Origin: Luteibacter sp. UNCMF331Sha3.1
GTDB lineage: Bacteria > Pseudomonadota > Gammaproteobacteria > Xanthomonadales > Rhodanobacteraceae
DNA length: 64,000 nucleotides
Assembly (NCBI RefSeq): GCF_900109915.1
Contig: NZ_FOBU01000001.1
Location: 554,558-618,557 of the forward strand
Direction: 5' to 3'
Made by a program: the position numbers and the translations under genes. The notes under the pieces were generated by a model that was not told the DNA's origin, searched no databases, and saw nothing but the letters and a program-made list of their open reading frames with translations. This document shows, in pieces, positions 36,340-45,631 of this stretch. Every line of letters starts with the position of its first letter. The first letter of the stretch is position 1.

Positions 36340-36807
36340 CTAGATGGTGACGTCCCTACCCCGATTCGCCTCGCACTCGCGAAGGGTCGTCGCCAGAACC
36401 CCGGCTTCGTCCGGCTCCCGGCGGGAACCGACCTCGCGAAGCAGCAACACCCGCACCTCCATGGCCTTGCGCAGGTTGTCGCGCGCTTCCTGCCCGCACG
36501 GAGTGCGCGGCTTCCACGACGCCAGGGCTTCGCCACGCCTGACGAGCGCGTCGAGCGCGGCCGGGCGATCCGCCGCCACGGTGTGCACCACGGCATCCAC
36601 CTGGGCCTGCCATTCGCTGAGCACGCCGCGCAGGTCCGCCGTATCCGCCGCGAACTTCTGCGCGTCGGCCTCTCGGGCGCTGTGCGAGGCGGTGAAGGCG
36701 AGCATCGCCGTGGTCGCCGAGGCGAGAAACGCCACCACGACGACCGCAATCGCGGCCTTGCGCCCGTTGGTACCGCCGCCGGAGGAATCGTCGTGCCGTG
36801 TGGTCAT
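36340..36807 (-). CDS. hypothetical membrane-anchored protein
   Basis: The family is not recognised. The 155-residue protein starts MTTRHDDSSGGGTNGRKAAI and has one N-terminal membrane segment, AIAVVVVAFLASATTAMLAF. An extracytoplasmic helical domain follows with two cysteines (TPCGQEARDN and LRECEANRG). It is alone between the TonB receptor and the divergent phosphatase-family gene. The start is chosen because the hydrophobic anchor follows directly; the upstream frame is low-complexity. Confidence 0.6.
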   Translation of the reverse strand: MTTRHDDSSGGGTNGRKAAIAVVVVAFLASATTAMLAFTASHSAREADAQKFAADTADLRGVLSEWQAQVDAVVHTVAADRPAALDALVRRGEALASWKPRTPCGQEARDNLRKAMEVRVLLLREVGSRREPDEAGVLATTLRECEANRGRDVTI

Positions 36808-37210
36808 GGCGGCCTCGGAATGGGAAAGAGCCCATTTTGCCCCATGAGCCGGCGGCCCGACGAACCCGTGCGACATCGTGGACACCGTGGAGCGCGGCTC
36901 CACGGTGTCCTGCCATCGACTACATCGACGGCGGCGCCGCCTTCTTGTCGGTGCCGCGAACGTAGACGCAGCCTGGCGGCATTCCATACGGTGCCATCGG
37001 CGAACCCGACCTCGTCGATGCTTGTACTTCGCGTATCGGACAGATCGTTGGGGCAGCAAAGGATATCGGTGGGCTATCGGCGAACCGGTTCGAACACAGG
37101 CATGCCCCCTGTAACGGTCGCGGCGATGACGCGGCAAATGCGTCCCACGGAAACAACAGCGGACGGCCGGGCTATAGTGAGTGTCCATTTCAATCGAGGA
37201 AAACCACCGC
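36808..37210. other. 403-bp intergenic region
   Basis: No convincing intact gene is seen. It has a perfect 12-bp inverted repeat (GGACACCGTGGA and TCCACGGTGTCC, 36880-36910) without a T-run, and a possible relic of a repeat-protein gene at 36981-37022. The leader of the rightward phosphatase-family gene is at the right end. Confidence 0.6.
36981..37022 (-). pseudogene. possible relic of an RTX/haemolysin-type repeat protein
   Basis: In one minus-strand frame the sequence reads SIDEVGFADGTVWN. That resembles the end motif (xxIxxVxFADGTVW) found after calcium-binding repeats in haemolysin-type proteins. It is very short, has no start codon and is preceded by a stop. The match could be chance. 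Confidence 0.25.
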
Positions 37211-38038
37211 ATGCGCCTGCTGACCCGGATCGCGTTCTTCGGCATCCTCGCCGCCGCCATTCCCGCTTCTGCCGACGACCTCAAGGTCATGTCTTTCAAT
37301 GTCCGCACGATGACGGGCAACGATGGCCTGAACGGCTGGGACCATCGGCGCGACTTGTTCGCCGATACCATTCGCCAGCTGCACCCGGACGTCATCGGCA
37401 CGCAGGAGCTCTACAAGCAGCAGGGCGACGACACGGTGCAGCGACTCCCGGAATACGTCTGGTTCGGGCGCGATCGCTTCGGCAAGCACACCGACGAGCA
37501 CATGGGCATCTTCTACAGGAAGGACAGCCTCAAGCTGATCGAGTCGGGCGACTTCTGGCTTTCCGACACGCCGGACAAGGTGGCGAGCATCACCTGGGGC
37601 AATGTCTTTCCGCGCATGGTCAACTGGGCGCTGTTCGAGCGCCTCTCGGATCACAAGCGCTTCTATCTGCTCGATACGCACTATCCGTACCGCGATCAGG
37701 ACGAAGACGCACGCTCGCGCAGCGCACGCGAAATGGCCGCCTGGGTGGCGAAGCTGCCGAAGGGCGTGCCGGTGATCATCACGGGCGATTTCAACACCGG
37801 CCCCGAGAGCGAGGCGCACAAGGCGCTTACCGCCACCTTCAAGGATGCCTGGGACACGGCGCCCAAGCGCGAAGGCCCGGCCGAGACGTTCCACAACTTC
37901 ACCGGGAAGGCGGACAAGCGGATCGACTGGATCCTCTACCGCGGCGTGACCGCGGAGGCGGTGCAGACGGTGACAACGTCGAAGGATGGTCGTTACCCGT
38001 CGGATCACTTCCCCGTCATGGCCGACTTCGACCTCTGA
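37211..38038 (+). CDS. exported endonuclease/exonuclease/phosphatase family protein
   Basis: The 275-residue protein has a signal peptide (MRLLTRIAFFGILAAAIPAS then ADD). Motifs of the DNase I-like fold are LKVMSFNVRTMTG, TQELYKQ (metal Glu), ITGDFNTGPE and the catalytic His in SDHFPVMADF. GAGGA precedes the start. The substrate may be a phosphodiester or sugar-phosphate; family membership does not decide it. It is followed by an exported hydrolase gene 89 bp later on the same strand. Confidence 0.88.
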   Translation: MRLLTRIAFFGILAAAIPASADDLKVMSFNVRTMTGNDGLNGWDHRRDLFADTIRQLHPDVIGTQELYKQQGDDTVQRLPEYVWFGRDRFGKHTDEHMGIFYRKDSLKLIESGDFWLSDTPDKVASITWGNVFPRMVNWALFERLSDHKRFYLLDTHYPYRDQDEDARSRSAREMAAWVAKLPKGVPVIITGDFNTGPESEAHKALTATFKDAWDTAPKREGPAETFHNFTGKADKRIDWILYRGVTAEAVQTVTTSKDGRYPSDHFPVMADFDL

Positions 38039-38127
38039 GCCGCGCGCACCGCCATGGCTCTGGGCAACCGGCCACGGAGGGGCGACACTCCGCTTACCGT
38101 TCGCCAACCACGACCCAGGGGCCCCTC

Positions 38128-39174
38128 ATGCGCCGATTGCTTACCTATCTCCTCGTCGCCTTCGCGGCGCTTCCGGCGCTGTGCTGGGCGCAAACGGTCA
38201 CGACGAGCCCGGCCAGGGGCGGGTACTTCGACAGCACCGGCCGCGACGACGTCCTCTCCGGCGGCCAGAAGACGATCGTGATCGACACGCCGAAGGGCAA
38301 GTTCAAGGTCTGGACGAAGCGGGTCGGCAACAACCCGACGATCAAGGTGCTCCTGCTGCATGGCGGTCCGGGCGCCACGCACGAGTACTTTGAGGCGTTC
38401 GACAGCTATTTCCCCGGCGCGGGCATCGAGTATTACTACTATGACCAGCTCGGCTCGGGGTTCAGCGATAAGCCCACCGATCCGTCGCTCTGGGAGATCC
38501 CGCGCTTCGTCGACGAGGTGGAGCAGGTACGCCAGGCGCTCCATCTGGACAAGGACAACTTCTTCGTCCTCGGCCATTCGTGGGGCGGCGTGCTCGCGAT
38601 CGAGTATGCACTGAAGTACCCGCAGCACCTCAAGGGCGTGATCATCTCGAACATGGTCGACAGCATCCCCGAGTACAACGAGTACGCGACCAAGGTGCTG
38701 ATGCCCGCCATGGATCCGGCCAAGCTGGCCGAGGTCAAGAAGATGGAGGCCGAGCACAAGACGTCCGATCCGAAGTACATGGAGCTGCTGATGCCCATGC
38801 ACTACGAGAAGCACGTGCTGCGCATGCCGGCCGCCCAATGGCCGGAGCCGGTCGAGCGCTCGTTCGCGCACCTCAACGAGCAGGTGTACGTGATGATGCA
38901 GGGTCCGAGCGAACTCGGTGCCAGCGGCAAGCTGCTTCACTGGGACCGCAGCAAGGACCTGAAGAACATCACCGTGCCCACGCTGGTCATCGGGGCGAAA
39001 TACGACACGATGGACCCCGCGTACATGGAAGCCATGGCGAAGAAGCTGCCGAACGGGCGCTTCCTGCTGTGCCCCAAGGGATCCCACATGGCGATGTACG
39101 ACGACCAACAGACGTATTTCACGGGGCTGGTGACGTTCCTGAAGGACGTGGACGCGGGTAAGTCGATGAAGTGA
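38128..39174 (+). CDS. exported alpha/beta hydrolase, proline iminopeptidase-like
   Basis: The 348-residue protein has a signal peptide ([20 protein letters not shown] then AQ). The fold motifs are [13 protein letters not shown] (oxyanion HGGPG), the nucleophile elbow GHSWGG, and the late Asp and His in GAKYDTMDP and GSHMAMYDD. These match the proline iminopeptidase group (S33). Export suggests release of N-terminal proline from external peptides, which is inference. Confidence 0.88.
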   Translation: MRRLLTYLLVAFAALPALCWAQTVTTSPARGGYFDSTGRDDVLSGGQKTIVIDTPKGKFKVWTKRVGNNPTIKVLLLHGGPGATHEYFEAFDSYFPGAGIEYYYYDQLGSGFSDKPTDPSLWEIPRFVDEVEQVRQALHLDKDNFFVLGHSWGGVLAIEYALKYPQHLKGVIISNMVDSIPEYNEYATKVLMPAMDPAKLAEVKKMEAEHKTSDPKYMELLMPMHYEKHVLRMPAAQWPEPVERSFAHLNEQVYVMMQGPSELGASGKLLHWDRSKDLKNITVPTLVIGAKYDTMDPAYMEAMAKKLPNGRFLLCPKGSHMAMYDDQQTYFTGLVTFLKDVDAGKSMK

Positions 39175-39182
39175 GTGCCCTT

Positions 39183-39248
39183 GTGGGAGCGGCCTTGGCC
39201 GCGATGGGTGCTCGCCGCAAGCACCCATCGCGGCCAAGCCGCTCCCAC
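39183..39248. repeat. REP-type inverted repeat, variant
   Basis: GTGGGAGCGGCCTTGGCCGC and GATGGGTGCT are mirrored by AGCACCCATC and GCGGCCAAGCCGCTCCCAC, with one base of difference. The core differs from the other REP copies (GCGGCCAAG rather than GCCAGCAGG). It lies 9 bp after the hydrolase stop and may help end that transcript. Confidence 0.9.
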
Positions 39249-39337
39249 GGTTCCCGCCTGAGTCGGCAGTCTTCGCTCCTGAGACGGGTTTCTGGCAACA
39301 TCGTCCGGTTATCGACGCGCCGTGGCGCGCCCGCCGG

Positions 39338-41590
39338 ATGCTCAAACCCATGAATCTGCAAGCCAATTACGAACAGATCCCGCTCAAGGACTACGCCGAG
39401 CGGGCCTATCTCGATTACTCCATGTACGTGGTGCTGGACCGTGCCCTGCCCTTCGTGGGCGACGGCCTGAAGCCGGTCCAGCGCCGCATCGTGTACGCCA
39501 TGAGCGAGCTGGCGCTGGGCGCCACCGCCAAGCCGAAGAAGTCGGCGCGCACCATCGGCGACGTGATCGGCAAGTTCCATCCGCACGGCGACTCGGCCTG
39601 TTACGAAGCCATGGTGCTGATGGCGCAGCCGTTCTCGTATCGCTACCCGCTGGTCGACGGCCACGGCAACTTCGGCTCGCCGGACGATCCGAAGAGCTTC
39701 GCGGCCATGCGTTACACCGAATCTCGCCTCACGCCGATCGCCGAAGTGCTCCTGTCCGAGCTCGGCCACGGCACGGTCGACTGGATCCCCAACTTCGACG
39801 GCACCCTCGAGGAACCGTCCTGGCTGCCCGCCCGCGTGCCGCACGTGCTGCTCAACGGCTCGATGGGCATCGCCGTCGGCATGGCCACGGACATCCCGCC
39901 GCACAACCTGCGCGAAGTCGCGAGCGCGTGCATCCGCCTGCTCGACGACCCCGAAGCCACGGTGGCCGACCTTTGCGAGCACGTGCAGGGTCCCGACTAC
40001 CCGACCACGGCCGAGATCATCACGCCGCGCCGCGAGCTCGTGGCGATGTACCAGAACGGCACCGGCTCGGTACGCGCGCGCGCCATCTACGAGCGCGACG
40101 ACAGCAACATCGTGATCACGGCCCTGCCCCACCAGGTGTCGCCGTCGAAGATCCTCGAGCAGATCGCCGCGCAGATGCGCGCGAAGAAGCTGCCGATGAT
40201 CGAAGACCTGCGCGACGAGTCGGATCACGAGAACCCGATCCGCCTGGTGCTGGTGCCGCGCTCCAACCGCGTCGACGTCGAGGAGATGATGCAGCACCTC
40301 TTCGCCACGACCGATCTGGAGAAGAGCTTCCGCGTCAACATGAACATGATCGGCCTCGACGGCCGGCCGCAGGTGAAGGACCTGAAGATGGTCCTCGGCG
40401 AATGGCTGCGCTTCCGCACCGACACGGTGACGCGCCGCCTGAACCACCGCCTGGGTCGCGTCGAGCGTCGCCTGCACATGCTCGAGGCGCTGCGCATCGC
40501 GTACCTCAACCTCGACGAAGTCATCCGCATCGTCCGCACCGAGGACGAACCGAAGCCGGTGCTCATCTCGCGCTTCCGCCTCGACGACGAGCAGGCCGAC
40601 TACATCCTCGAGACGAAGCTGCGCCAGCTCGCGCGCCTCGAAGAGATGAAGATCAACGAAGAGACCGACAAGCTCGAGGAAGAGCGCGCGCGCATCAACG
40701 TGCTGTTGAAGTCGCCGGCCAAGCTGAAGGGGCTGATCAAGGAAGAACTGCGCGGCGACGCCGAGAAGTACGGCGACGCCCGCCGCTCGCCGCTGATCGA
40801 GCGCAGCGCCGCGCAGGCGCTGGACGATAGCGCGCTGGTCGCGTCGGAGCCGGTCACCGTGGTGCTCTCGCAGAAGGGCTGGGTACGCGCCGGCAAGGGT
40901 CACGACGTCGACGGCGAGGCACTGTCGTACCGCGAGGGCGACAGCCTGCTTGGCGTGGCGCGTGCGCGCACCACGCAGCAGGTCGCGTTCATCGATTCCA
41001 CCGGCCGTGCGTACACCACGCCGGCGCACACGCTACCGTCCGCCCGAGGCAACGGCGAGCCGCTCACCGGCCGTTTCAGCCCGCCCTCCGGCGCGCGCTT
41101 CGACGCCGTGGTGGCGGCGGACAACGATACGCGCCTGATCCTCGCCACCGACTTCGGTTACGGCTTCGTCACGCGTTTCGAAGCGCTCACCGGCCGCCAG
41201 AAGGCCGGCAAGCAGATCATCAGCCTCAGCGATGGCGCGCGCGTGCTGGCACCGGCGCTCACCGCCGATCCGTCGCGCGATCGCGTGGTGGTGGTGACGG
41301 GCGAAGGCCATCTGTTGATGTTCTCGGTGGCGGAGCTGCCGGAACTCGACAAGGGCAAGGGCAACAAGCTCATCGAAATCCCGAAGGCGAAGCTCGTTTC
41401 GGGCGAGGAGCGCGTCGTCGGCGTCGCGGTGGTGGCCGAAGGCAAGGGCGAAGTCACGCTCTACGCCGGCCAGCGCAAGCTCACGCTGAAGTGGGCCGAC
41501 CTGGTGGAATACGGCGGCAGTCGCGCCACCCGCGGTGGCGTGTTGCCGCGCGGCCTGCGTCGCGTGGAGCGGATCGAGACGACCGGCTGA
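39338..41590 (+). CDS. parC: DNA topoisomerase IV subunit A ParC
   Basis: ParC is the cleavage subunit that decatenates daughter chromosomes. The 750-residue protein has [20 protein letters not shown], the quinolone region [15 protein letters not shown] with Ser86 and Glu90 (the susceptible residues), and the catalytic Tyr126 in AMRYTESR. The C-terminal pinwheel domain is shorter than in GyrA and has no GyrA box, so it is ParC. The start could be the ATG at 39338 or 39350 (MNLQANYEQ). No parE is adjacent. Confidence 0.96.
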   Translation: MLKPMNLQANYEQIPLKDYAERAYLDYSMYVVLDRALPFVGDGLKPVQRRIVYAMSELALGATAKPKKSARTIGDVIGKFHPHGDSACYEAMVLMAQPFSYRYPLVDGHGNFGSPDDPKSFAAMRYTESRLTPIAEVLLSELGHGTVDWIPNFDGTLEEPSWLPARVPHVLLNGSMGIAVGMATDIPPHNLREVASACIRLLDDPEATVADLCEHVQGPDYPTTAEIITPRRELVAMYQNGTGSVRARAIYERDDSNIVITALPHQVSPSKILEQIAAQMRAKKLPMIEDLRDESDHENPIRLVLVPRSNRVDVEEMMQHLFATTDLEKSFRVNMNMIGLDGRPQVKDLKMVLGEWLRFRTDTVTRRLNHRLGRVERRLHMLEALRIAYLNLDEVIRIVRTEDEPKPVLISRFRLDDEQADYILETKLRQLARLEEMKINEETDKLEEERARINVLLKSPAKLKGLIKEELRGDAEKYGDARRSPLIERSAAQALDDSALVASEPVTVVLSQKGWVRAGKGHDVDGEALSYREGDSLLGVARARTTQQVAFIDSTGRAYTTPAHTLPSARGNGEPLTGRFSPPSGARFDAVVAADNDTRLILATDFGYGFVTRFEALTGRQKAGKQIISLSDGARVLAPALTADPSRDRVVVVTGEGHLLMFSVAELPELDKGKGNKLIEIPKAKLVSGEERVVGVAVVAEGKGEVTLYAGQRKLTLKWADLVEYGGSRATRGGVLPRGLRRVERIETTG

Positions 41591-41602
41591 CGCCTCCTTT
41601 GG

Positions 41603-41669
41603 GTGGGAGCCAGCCTGCTGGCGATGGGTGCTTGCCGCTAGCACCCATCGCCAGCAGGCTGGCTCCCAC
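41603..41669. repeat. REP-type inverted repeat, copy 2
   Basis: GTGGGAGCCAGCCTGCTGGC and its reverse complement frame a central region TGGGTGCTTGCCGCTAGCA. It fills the gap between the convergent parC and Nudix genes and may act as a bidirectional transcript end. Confidence 0.93.
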
Positions 41670-41672
41670 CAG

Positions 41673-42161
41673 TTAGAGGCGGGTGTAGCTCCACGACACC
41701 ATCCGGCCGTCCTTGTACGGCATCACACCATGGAACGGCCGCGGGTCGGTGTCGAACACCAGTGGCAGGAAATGGCGGTCGCCTTCCCACATCGGTAACG
41801 TGCCCAGCGCATCGACGGGTACCCATTCGAGCGCGCCCTCGGGGTTCGACGACAGCGGCTCGCCCTCGTAGCGCGTCACCACGAAGATGAAACCCAGCCA
41901 GTCCTCGCCGTGCTTGCCGAAGCCCGGCCAGTTCAGTGTGCCGCGCAGGCGCATCTCATGGCATTCGATGCCGGCCTCCTCCTGGATCTCGCGGCGCATG
42001 CAGGCGGCGATGTCTTCGCCCGGCTCCATCTTGCCGCCCAGGCCGTTGTACTTACCCAGATGGTGGTCGTCCTGGCGGGCATTGCGATGGATCATGAGGA
42101 CGCGCTTGCCGTCCGGCGACAACACGTAACCGAGCGTGGCGACGATGGGCGTATAGGGCAT
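41673..42161 (-). CDS. Nudix hydrolase, 8-oxo-dGTP diphosphatase-like
   Basis: The 162-residue protein has a complete Nudix box, GGKMEPGEDIAACMRREIQE followed by EAGIE. KYNGLGGKMEPGED and WVPVDALGTLPMWEGD are typical of the MutT/MTH1-type group that clears oxidised nucleotides. It is convergent with parC and starts about 100 bp from the divergent DUF2233 gene. Confidence 0.88.
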   Translation of the reverse strand: MPYTPIVATLGYVLSPDGKRVLMIHRNARQDDHHLGKYNGLGGKMEPGEDIAACMRREIQEEAGIECHEMRLRGTLNWPGFGKHGEDWLGFIFVVTRYEGEPLSSNPEGALEWVPVDALGTLPMWEGDRHFLPLVFDTDPRPFHGVMPYKDGRMVSWSYTRL

Positions 42162-42265
42162 GGCGATGACGACGATGGGTAAAAACGCCGGAGTTTACGC
42201 TCTCCGCGCGAAAGCCGCGTCGCAAGCCCCTTGCGTCGCCCGCCTGCCCCGGCGAACATCGACGG

Positions 42266-43078
42266 ATGCTGCACCCCCGACTCCCCCGCTTTCTCCGTCG
42301 TACCGCTCCCCGCCTCATCGCCGCCGCGGCCCTCGCCTCGATGGCGGGCGCCTGCGCCGATGCCGCCGACGCCCTCGAGGGCAACGACATCGTGTTCGAC
42401 AGCCAGTCGTATTTCAGCGTCACCGTCGACCTGCGCCGCGAAGACCTCGAGCTGCACTGGCGCAACCCGGACAACGGGCAGCCCTTCGGCACGATCGAAT
42501 CGCTGAAGACATGGGCCACGGCGAAAGGACGCCCGCTGGTCTTCGCGACCAATGCCGGCATCTACGATCGCGAGTTCAGGCCGCTGGGGCTCTACGTCGA
42601 GGACGGCAAGACGGTCGTGCCGCTCAACCTCGCGCACGGCAACCCGCGCTCGGGCAACTTCTCCCTGCTGCCCAACGGTGTCTTCGCCATCTACGACGAC
42701 GGCACCGCGGACGTCCGCACCAGCGACGCGTTCAGGGCGGCCGCGCGCAAACCCCGCTGGGCCACGCAGTCGGGACCGATGCTCGTCATCGACGGCGCGA
42801 TCAACGAGCAGTTCGATAACGGGTCCGACAGCATGAAATGGCGCAGCGGCGTCTGTGCGCGGACGCCGCGCGAAGTCGTGTTCGTCGTGAGCCGCACGCC
42901 CGTGAACTTCCACAGTTTCGCGCGGCTGTTCCGCGACGAGATCGGCTGCAAGGACGCCCTGTTCCTCGACGGCACGATCTCGCAGTTCTACACGCCGGAC
43001 GACGGGTACGTGGGCGCTCCGGCCTTCATGACCAAGCCGTACGCCGGCATGATCGCCGTCTACCCGAAGCGTCGCTGA
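42266..43078 (+). CDS. DUF2233 / phosphodiester glycosidase family protein
   Basis: The 270-residue protein has an N-terminal export signal (LIAAAALASMAGACADA, with a possible lipobox MAGAC). The domain includes FATNAGIYDREFRPLGLYVE, QSGPMLVIDG and CKDALFLDGTISQFY, the pattern of the NAGPA/DUF2233 fold. The family contains phosphodiester glycosidases; the substrate here is unknown. It converges with dapE, 4 bp away. Confidence 0.82.
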   Translation: MLHPRLPRFLRRTAPRLIAAAALASMAGACADAADALEGNDIVFDSQSYFSVTVDLRREDLELHWRNPDNGQPFGTIESLKTWATAKGRPLVFATNAGIYDREFRPLGLYVEDGKTVVPLNLAHGNPRSGNFSLLPNGVFAIYDDGTADVRTSDAFRAAARKPRWATQSGPMLVIDGAINEQFDNGSDSMKWRSGVCARTPREVVFVVSRTPVNFHSFARLFRDEIGCKDALFLDGTISQFYTPDDGYVGAPAFMTKPYAGMIAVYPKRR

Positions 43079-43082
43079 AGCG

Positions 43083-44216
43083 TCAGTCCGCCAGCATGCG
43101 CGCGCAGATGGCCTCGTAGAGGTCGGGCAGGCGTTCCAGGTCGGCGATGGCGACGCACTCGTCCACCTTGTGGATCGTGGCGTTCACCGGGCCGAGCTCG
43201 ATCACTTCGGCGCCCATCGGCGCGATGAAGCGCCCGTCGGACGTGCCGCCGCCCGTGCTCTGCTCCGGCTCGATACCGCACAGGTCGCGACAGACTCCGA
43301 CCACGACCTCGCGCAGGCGGCCGCCCGGCGTGGCGAGGAACGGGTGCCCCGAGAGGTGCCAGTCGATCGTGAAATCCACACCGTGGGCAGCGAGGATGGC
43401 CTCGGTCCGCTCGCGCAACTGGTCGGCCGTGCTGGCGGTGGCGTAGCGGAAGTTGATCAGCGCCACGAGTTCGCCGGGGATGACGTTGTTCGCGCCGGTA
43501 CCGGCGTTGAGGTTGGACACCTGGAACGACGTGGGCGGGAAGTCGGCGTTGCCGTCGTCCCAGCGCTCCGCCGCCAGCGCGGCGAGCGCGGGCGCGAAAC
43601 GGTGGATGGGGTTCTTCGCTTTTTCCGGGTAGGCCACGTGGCCCTGCACGCCCCGGACCGTCAGCGTGCCGGAGAGCGAACCGCGACGGCCAACCCGGAT
43701 GAGGTCACCGAGCCGCTCTTTCGCCGACGGTTCGCCCACCACGCAGGCGTCGATACGCTGTCCCGTCGCGATGAAACGTTCGACGACCTCGCGCACGCCG
43801 TGCAGGGCCACGCCCTCCTCGTCGCTCGTGAGAAGCAGGCCGACCGTGCCAGGATGGGAAGGATTCGCGGCGACGAACCGCTCGAGCGCCACGACCATCG
43901 CGGCGACCGAGCCTTTCATGTCCGCGGCGCCGCGGCCATAAAGCATGCCTTCGTGCTCCGTCGGCTCGAAGGGCGGAAAGCGCCAGCGCTCCTCGGGGCC
44001 GGTCGGCACGACGTCGGTGTGGCCGAGGAAGGCGAGCACAGGGCCATCGCTCCCGTGCGTCGCCCAGAGATTGTCGACATCGCCGAAGCGCAGGTGTTCG
44101 ATGCGGAAGCCGAGCGCTTCGAGGCGCGCGGCGATCAACGGCAGGCAGCCCGCGTCGTCCGGCGTCACCGAACGACGGGCGATGAGGTCTTTGGTCAGGG
44201 CGAGGACGGGGGTCAT
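43083..44216 (-). CDS. dapE: succinyl-diaminopimelate desuccinylase DapE
   Basis: DapE removes succinate from N-succinyl-LL-diaminopimelate in lysine and peptidoglycan synthesis. The 377-residue protein has the M20 metallopeptidase motifs: [11 protein letters not shown] (metal His and catalytic Asp), [18 protein letters not shown] (Glu base) and GTSDGRF. The start at 44216 ([16 protein letters not shown]) is preceded by GAG; the longer upstream frame is repeat-derived. It lies downstream of the ArsC-like gene and dapD. Confidence 0.96.
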   Translation of the reverse strand: MTPVLALTKDLIARRSVTPDDAGCLPLIAARLEALGFRIEHLRFGDVDNLWATHGSDGPVLAFLGHTDVVPTGPEERWRFPPFEPTEHEGMLYGRGAADMKGSVAAMVVALERFVAANPSHPGTVGLLLTSDEEGVALHGVREVVERFIATGQRIDACVVGEPSAKERLGDLIRVGRRGSLSGTLTVRGVQGHVAYPEKAKNPIHRFAPALAALAAERWDDGNADFPPTSFQVSNLNAGTGANNVIPGELVALINFRYATASTADQLRERTEAILAAHGVDFTIDWHLSGHPFLATPGGRLREVVVGVCRDLCGIEPEQSTGGGTSDGRFIAPMGAEVIELGPVNATIHKVDECVAIADLERLPDLYEAICARMLAD

Positions 44217-44270
44217 CTCGAGGGCTCTTCCATGCGGGCGATGGGGCGAAAACCGATCGCACCGACGTGG

Positions 44271-44290
44271 GCACCGGCGTACGCCGGTGC
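44271..44290. repeat. perfect 20-bp palindrome
   Basis: GCACCGGCGTACGCCGGTGC is a perfect palindrome with core CCGGCGTACGCCGG. The same core recurs at 44394-44413. Both lie in the 225-bp gap between dapE and the ArsC-like gene. Confidence 0.9.
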
Positions 44291-44393
44291 GACGGCTTGC
44301 GGAATCGTGCAGGCGCGCGCCGGTGCGACGCCTGGCAGGACGGCGGGAGCAGCGCGGTCGGCCGCGCGAGCCGGCGCGCCAGCGAGGCCCGTC

Positions 44394-44413
44394 ATACCGG
44401 CGTACGCCGGTAT
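44394..44413. repeat. perfect 20-bp palindrome, second copy
   Basis: ATACCGGCGTACGCCGGTAT shares its 14-bp core with 44271-44290; only the outer three base pairs differ, and they change in a compensated way. Confidence 0.9.
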
Positions 44414-44441
44414 CCACGGCGAGGCGTCCGGGCTTCGCGAC

Positions 44442-44795
44442 TCATTTTCCGAACCGCTTCTTGAACGCGTTATCGGAGAAGCCGACCGACACGTCGTCGC
44501 CTTCGACCACCACGGGTCGCTTGATCAGCGCCGGGTATTCCTTCAGCAACAACGTCCACTCGGGATCGCTGCGCGGATCCTTGCGCTGCGGCAACAGCGT
44601 GCGCCACGTGGTGGACGCCTTGTTGACCAGCTTCTCCCAGCCGCCGACCTTCGCGGCCCACGCCTTGAGCGTTTCGGCCGGCACCGGGTTCGCACGGTAG
44701 TCGACGAAGTCGTACGGCACGTCGAAGCGTGCGAGCCAGTTGCGCGCCTTCTTGCATGTGTCGCAGTTCGGCAGACCGTAGAGCGTGATCGCCAT
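44442..44795 (-). CDS. ArsC/Spx family protein (YffB-like)
   Basis: The 117-residue protein has the thioredoxin-like ArsC fold. The start ITLYGLPNCDTCKKARNWL has Cys11 and Cys14 in a CxxC motif, and IKRPVVVEGDDVSVGF is the family C-terminal strand. E. coli YffB has the same place beside dapE. A true arsenate reductase role is unlikely from context; a glutathione- or thiol-linked role is inferred. It ends 225 bp before dapE and begins 2 bp after dapD. Confidence 0.88.
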   Translation of the reverse strand: MAITLYGLPNCDTCKKARNWLARFDVPYDFVDYRANPVPAETLKAWAAKVGGWEKLVNKASTTWRTLLPQRKDPRSDPEWTLLLKEYPALIKRPVVVEGDDVSVGFSDNAFKKRFGK

Positions 44796-44797
44796 GG

Positions 44798-45631
44798 TCA
44801 GTCGCCGCTGCGCAGGAGTTCGTTGATGCCCGTCTTGGAGCGCGTCTTCTCGTCCACCTGCTTCACGATCACCGCGGCGTAGAGGCTGTGGCTGCCGTCC
44901 TTCGACGGGAGGCTGCCCGACACCACGACGCTGCCCGCCGGCACGCGGCCATACGTGACCTCACCCGTGGCGCGGTTGTAGATACGCGTGGACTGGCCGA
45001 GGAACACGCCCATGCCGATGACGGAGCCCTTCTCGACGACCACGCCCTCCACCACTTCCGAGCGCGCGCCGATGAAGCAATTGTCTTCGATGATCGTCGG
45101 GTTGGCCTGCAGCGGTTCGAGCACGCCGCCGATGCCGACACCGCCGGACAGGTGCACGTTCGCGCCGATCTGGGCGCACGAACCCACGGTGGCCCAGGTG
45201 TCGACCATCGTGCCGGCACCGACGTAAGCGCCGATGTTGGTGTAGCTCGGCATCAGCACCGCGTCCTTCGCGATGTGGGCACCACGGCGCACGAGCGCGC
45301 CCGGCACCACGCGGGCGCCGAGGTTCGCGTATTCGGTGGCGTCGCCGTCGGTGAAGCGCAGCGGCACCTTGTCGAACGCGCTGGACGGGCCGCCGTCCAT
45401 GACGCGGTTGCCGTTCATGCGGAAATACAGCAGCACGGCTTTCTTCAGCCACGCGTTGACCGTCCAGCCACCCTTGCCGTCCGGTTCGGCGACCCGGCGC
45501 TCGCCGGATTCGAGCAGGTTGAGCACCTGGTCGACAGCTTCGCGCAGGGTGCCCTCGATTTCGTTCTGGGTCAGGTCGGCGCGGCGTTCGAAGGCGTCGT
45601 CGATCAGCGATTCAAGGGTTTGCATCTGCAT
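44798..45631 (-). CDS. dapD: tetrahydrodipicolinate N-succinyltransferase DapD
   Basis: DapD succinylates tetrahydrodipicolinate, two steps before DapE. The protein has an N-terminal helical domain ([20 protein letters not shown]) and a left-handed beta helix with hexapeptide repeats ([35 protein letters not shown]). I chose the ATG at 45631 (277 aa) because AGGA lies nine bases upstream; the ATG at 45625 fits the E. coli N-terminus better but has a poorer site. It overlaps glnD by 20 bp. Confidence 0.95.
   Translation of the reverse strand: MQMQTLESLIDDAFERRADLTQNEIEGTLREAVDQVLNLLESGERRVAEPDGKGGWTVNAWLKKAVLLYFRMNGNRVMDGGPSSAFDKVPLRFTDGDATEYANLGARVVPGALVRRGAHIAKDAVLMPSYTNIGAYVGAGTMVDTWATVGSCAQIGANVHLSGGVGIGGVLEPLQANPTIIEDNCFIGARSEVVEGVVVEKGSVIGMGVFLGQSTRIYNRATGEVTYGRVPAGSVVVSGSLPSKDGSHSLYAAVIVKQVDEKTRSKTGINELLRSGD

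Noticed and set aside
36920..37156. 78-codon minus-strand frame followed by a hairpin
   Set aside because: It has no ribosome-binding site and no recognisable pattern; a neighbouring frame gives the better (still weak) RTX-like match.
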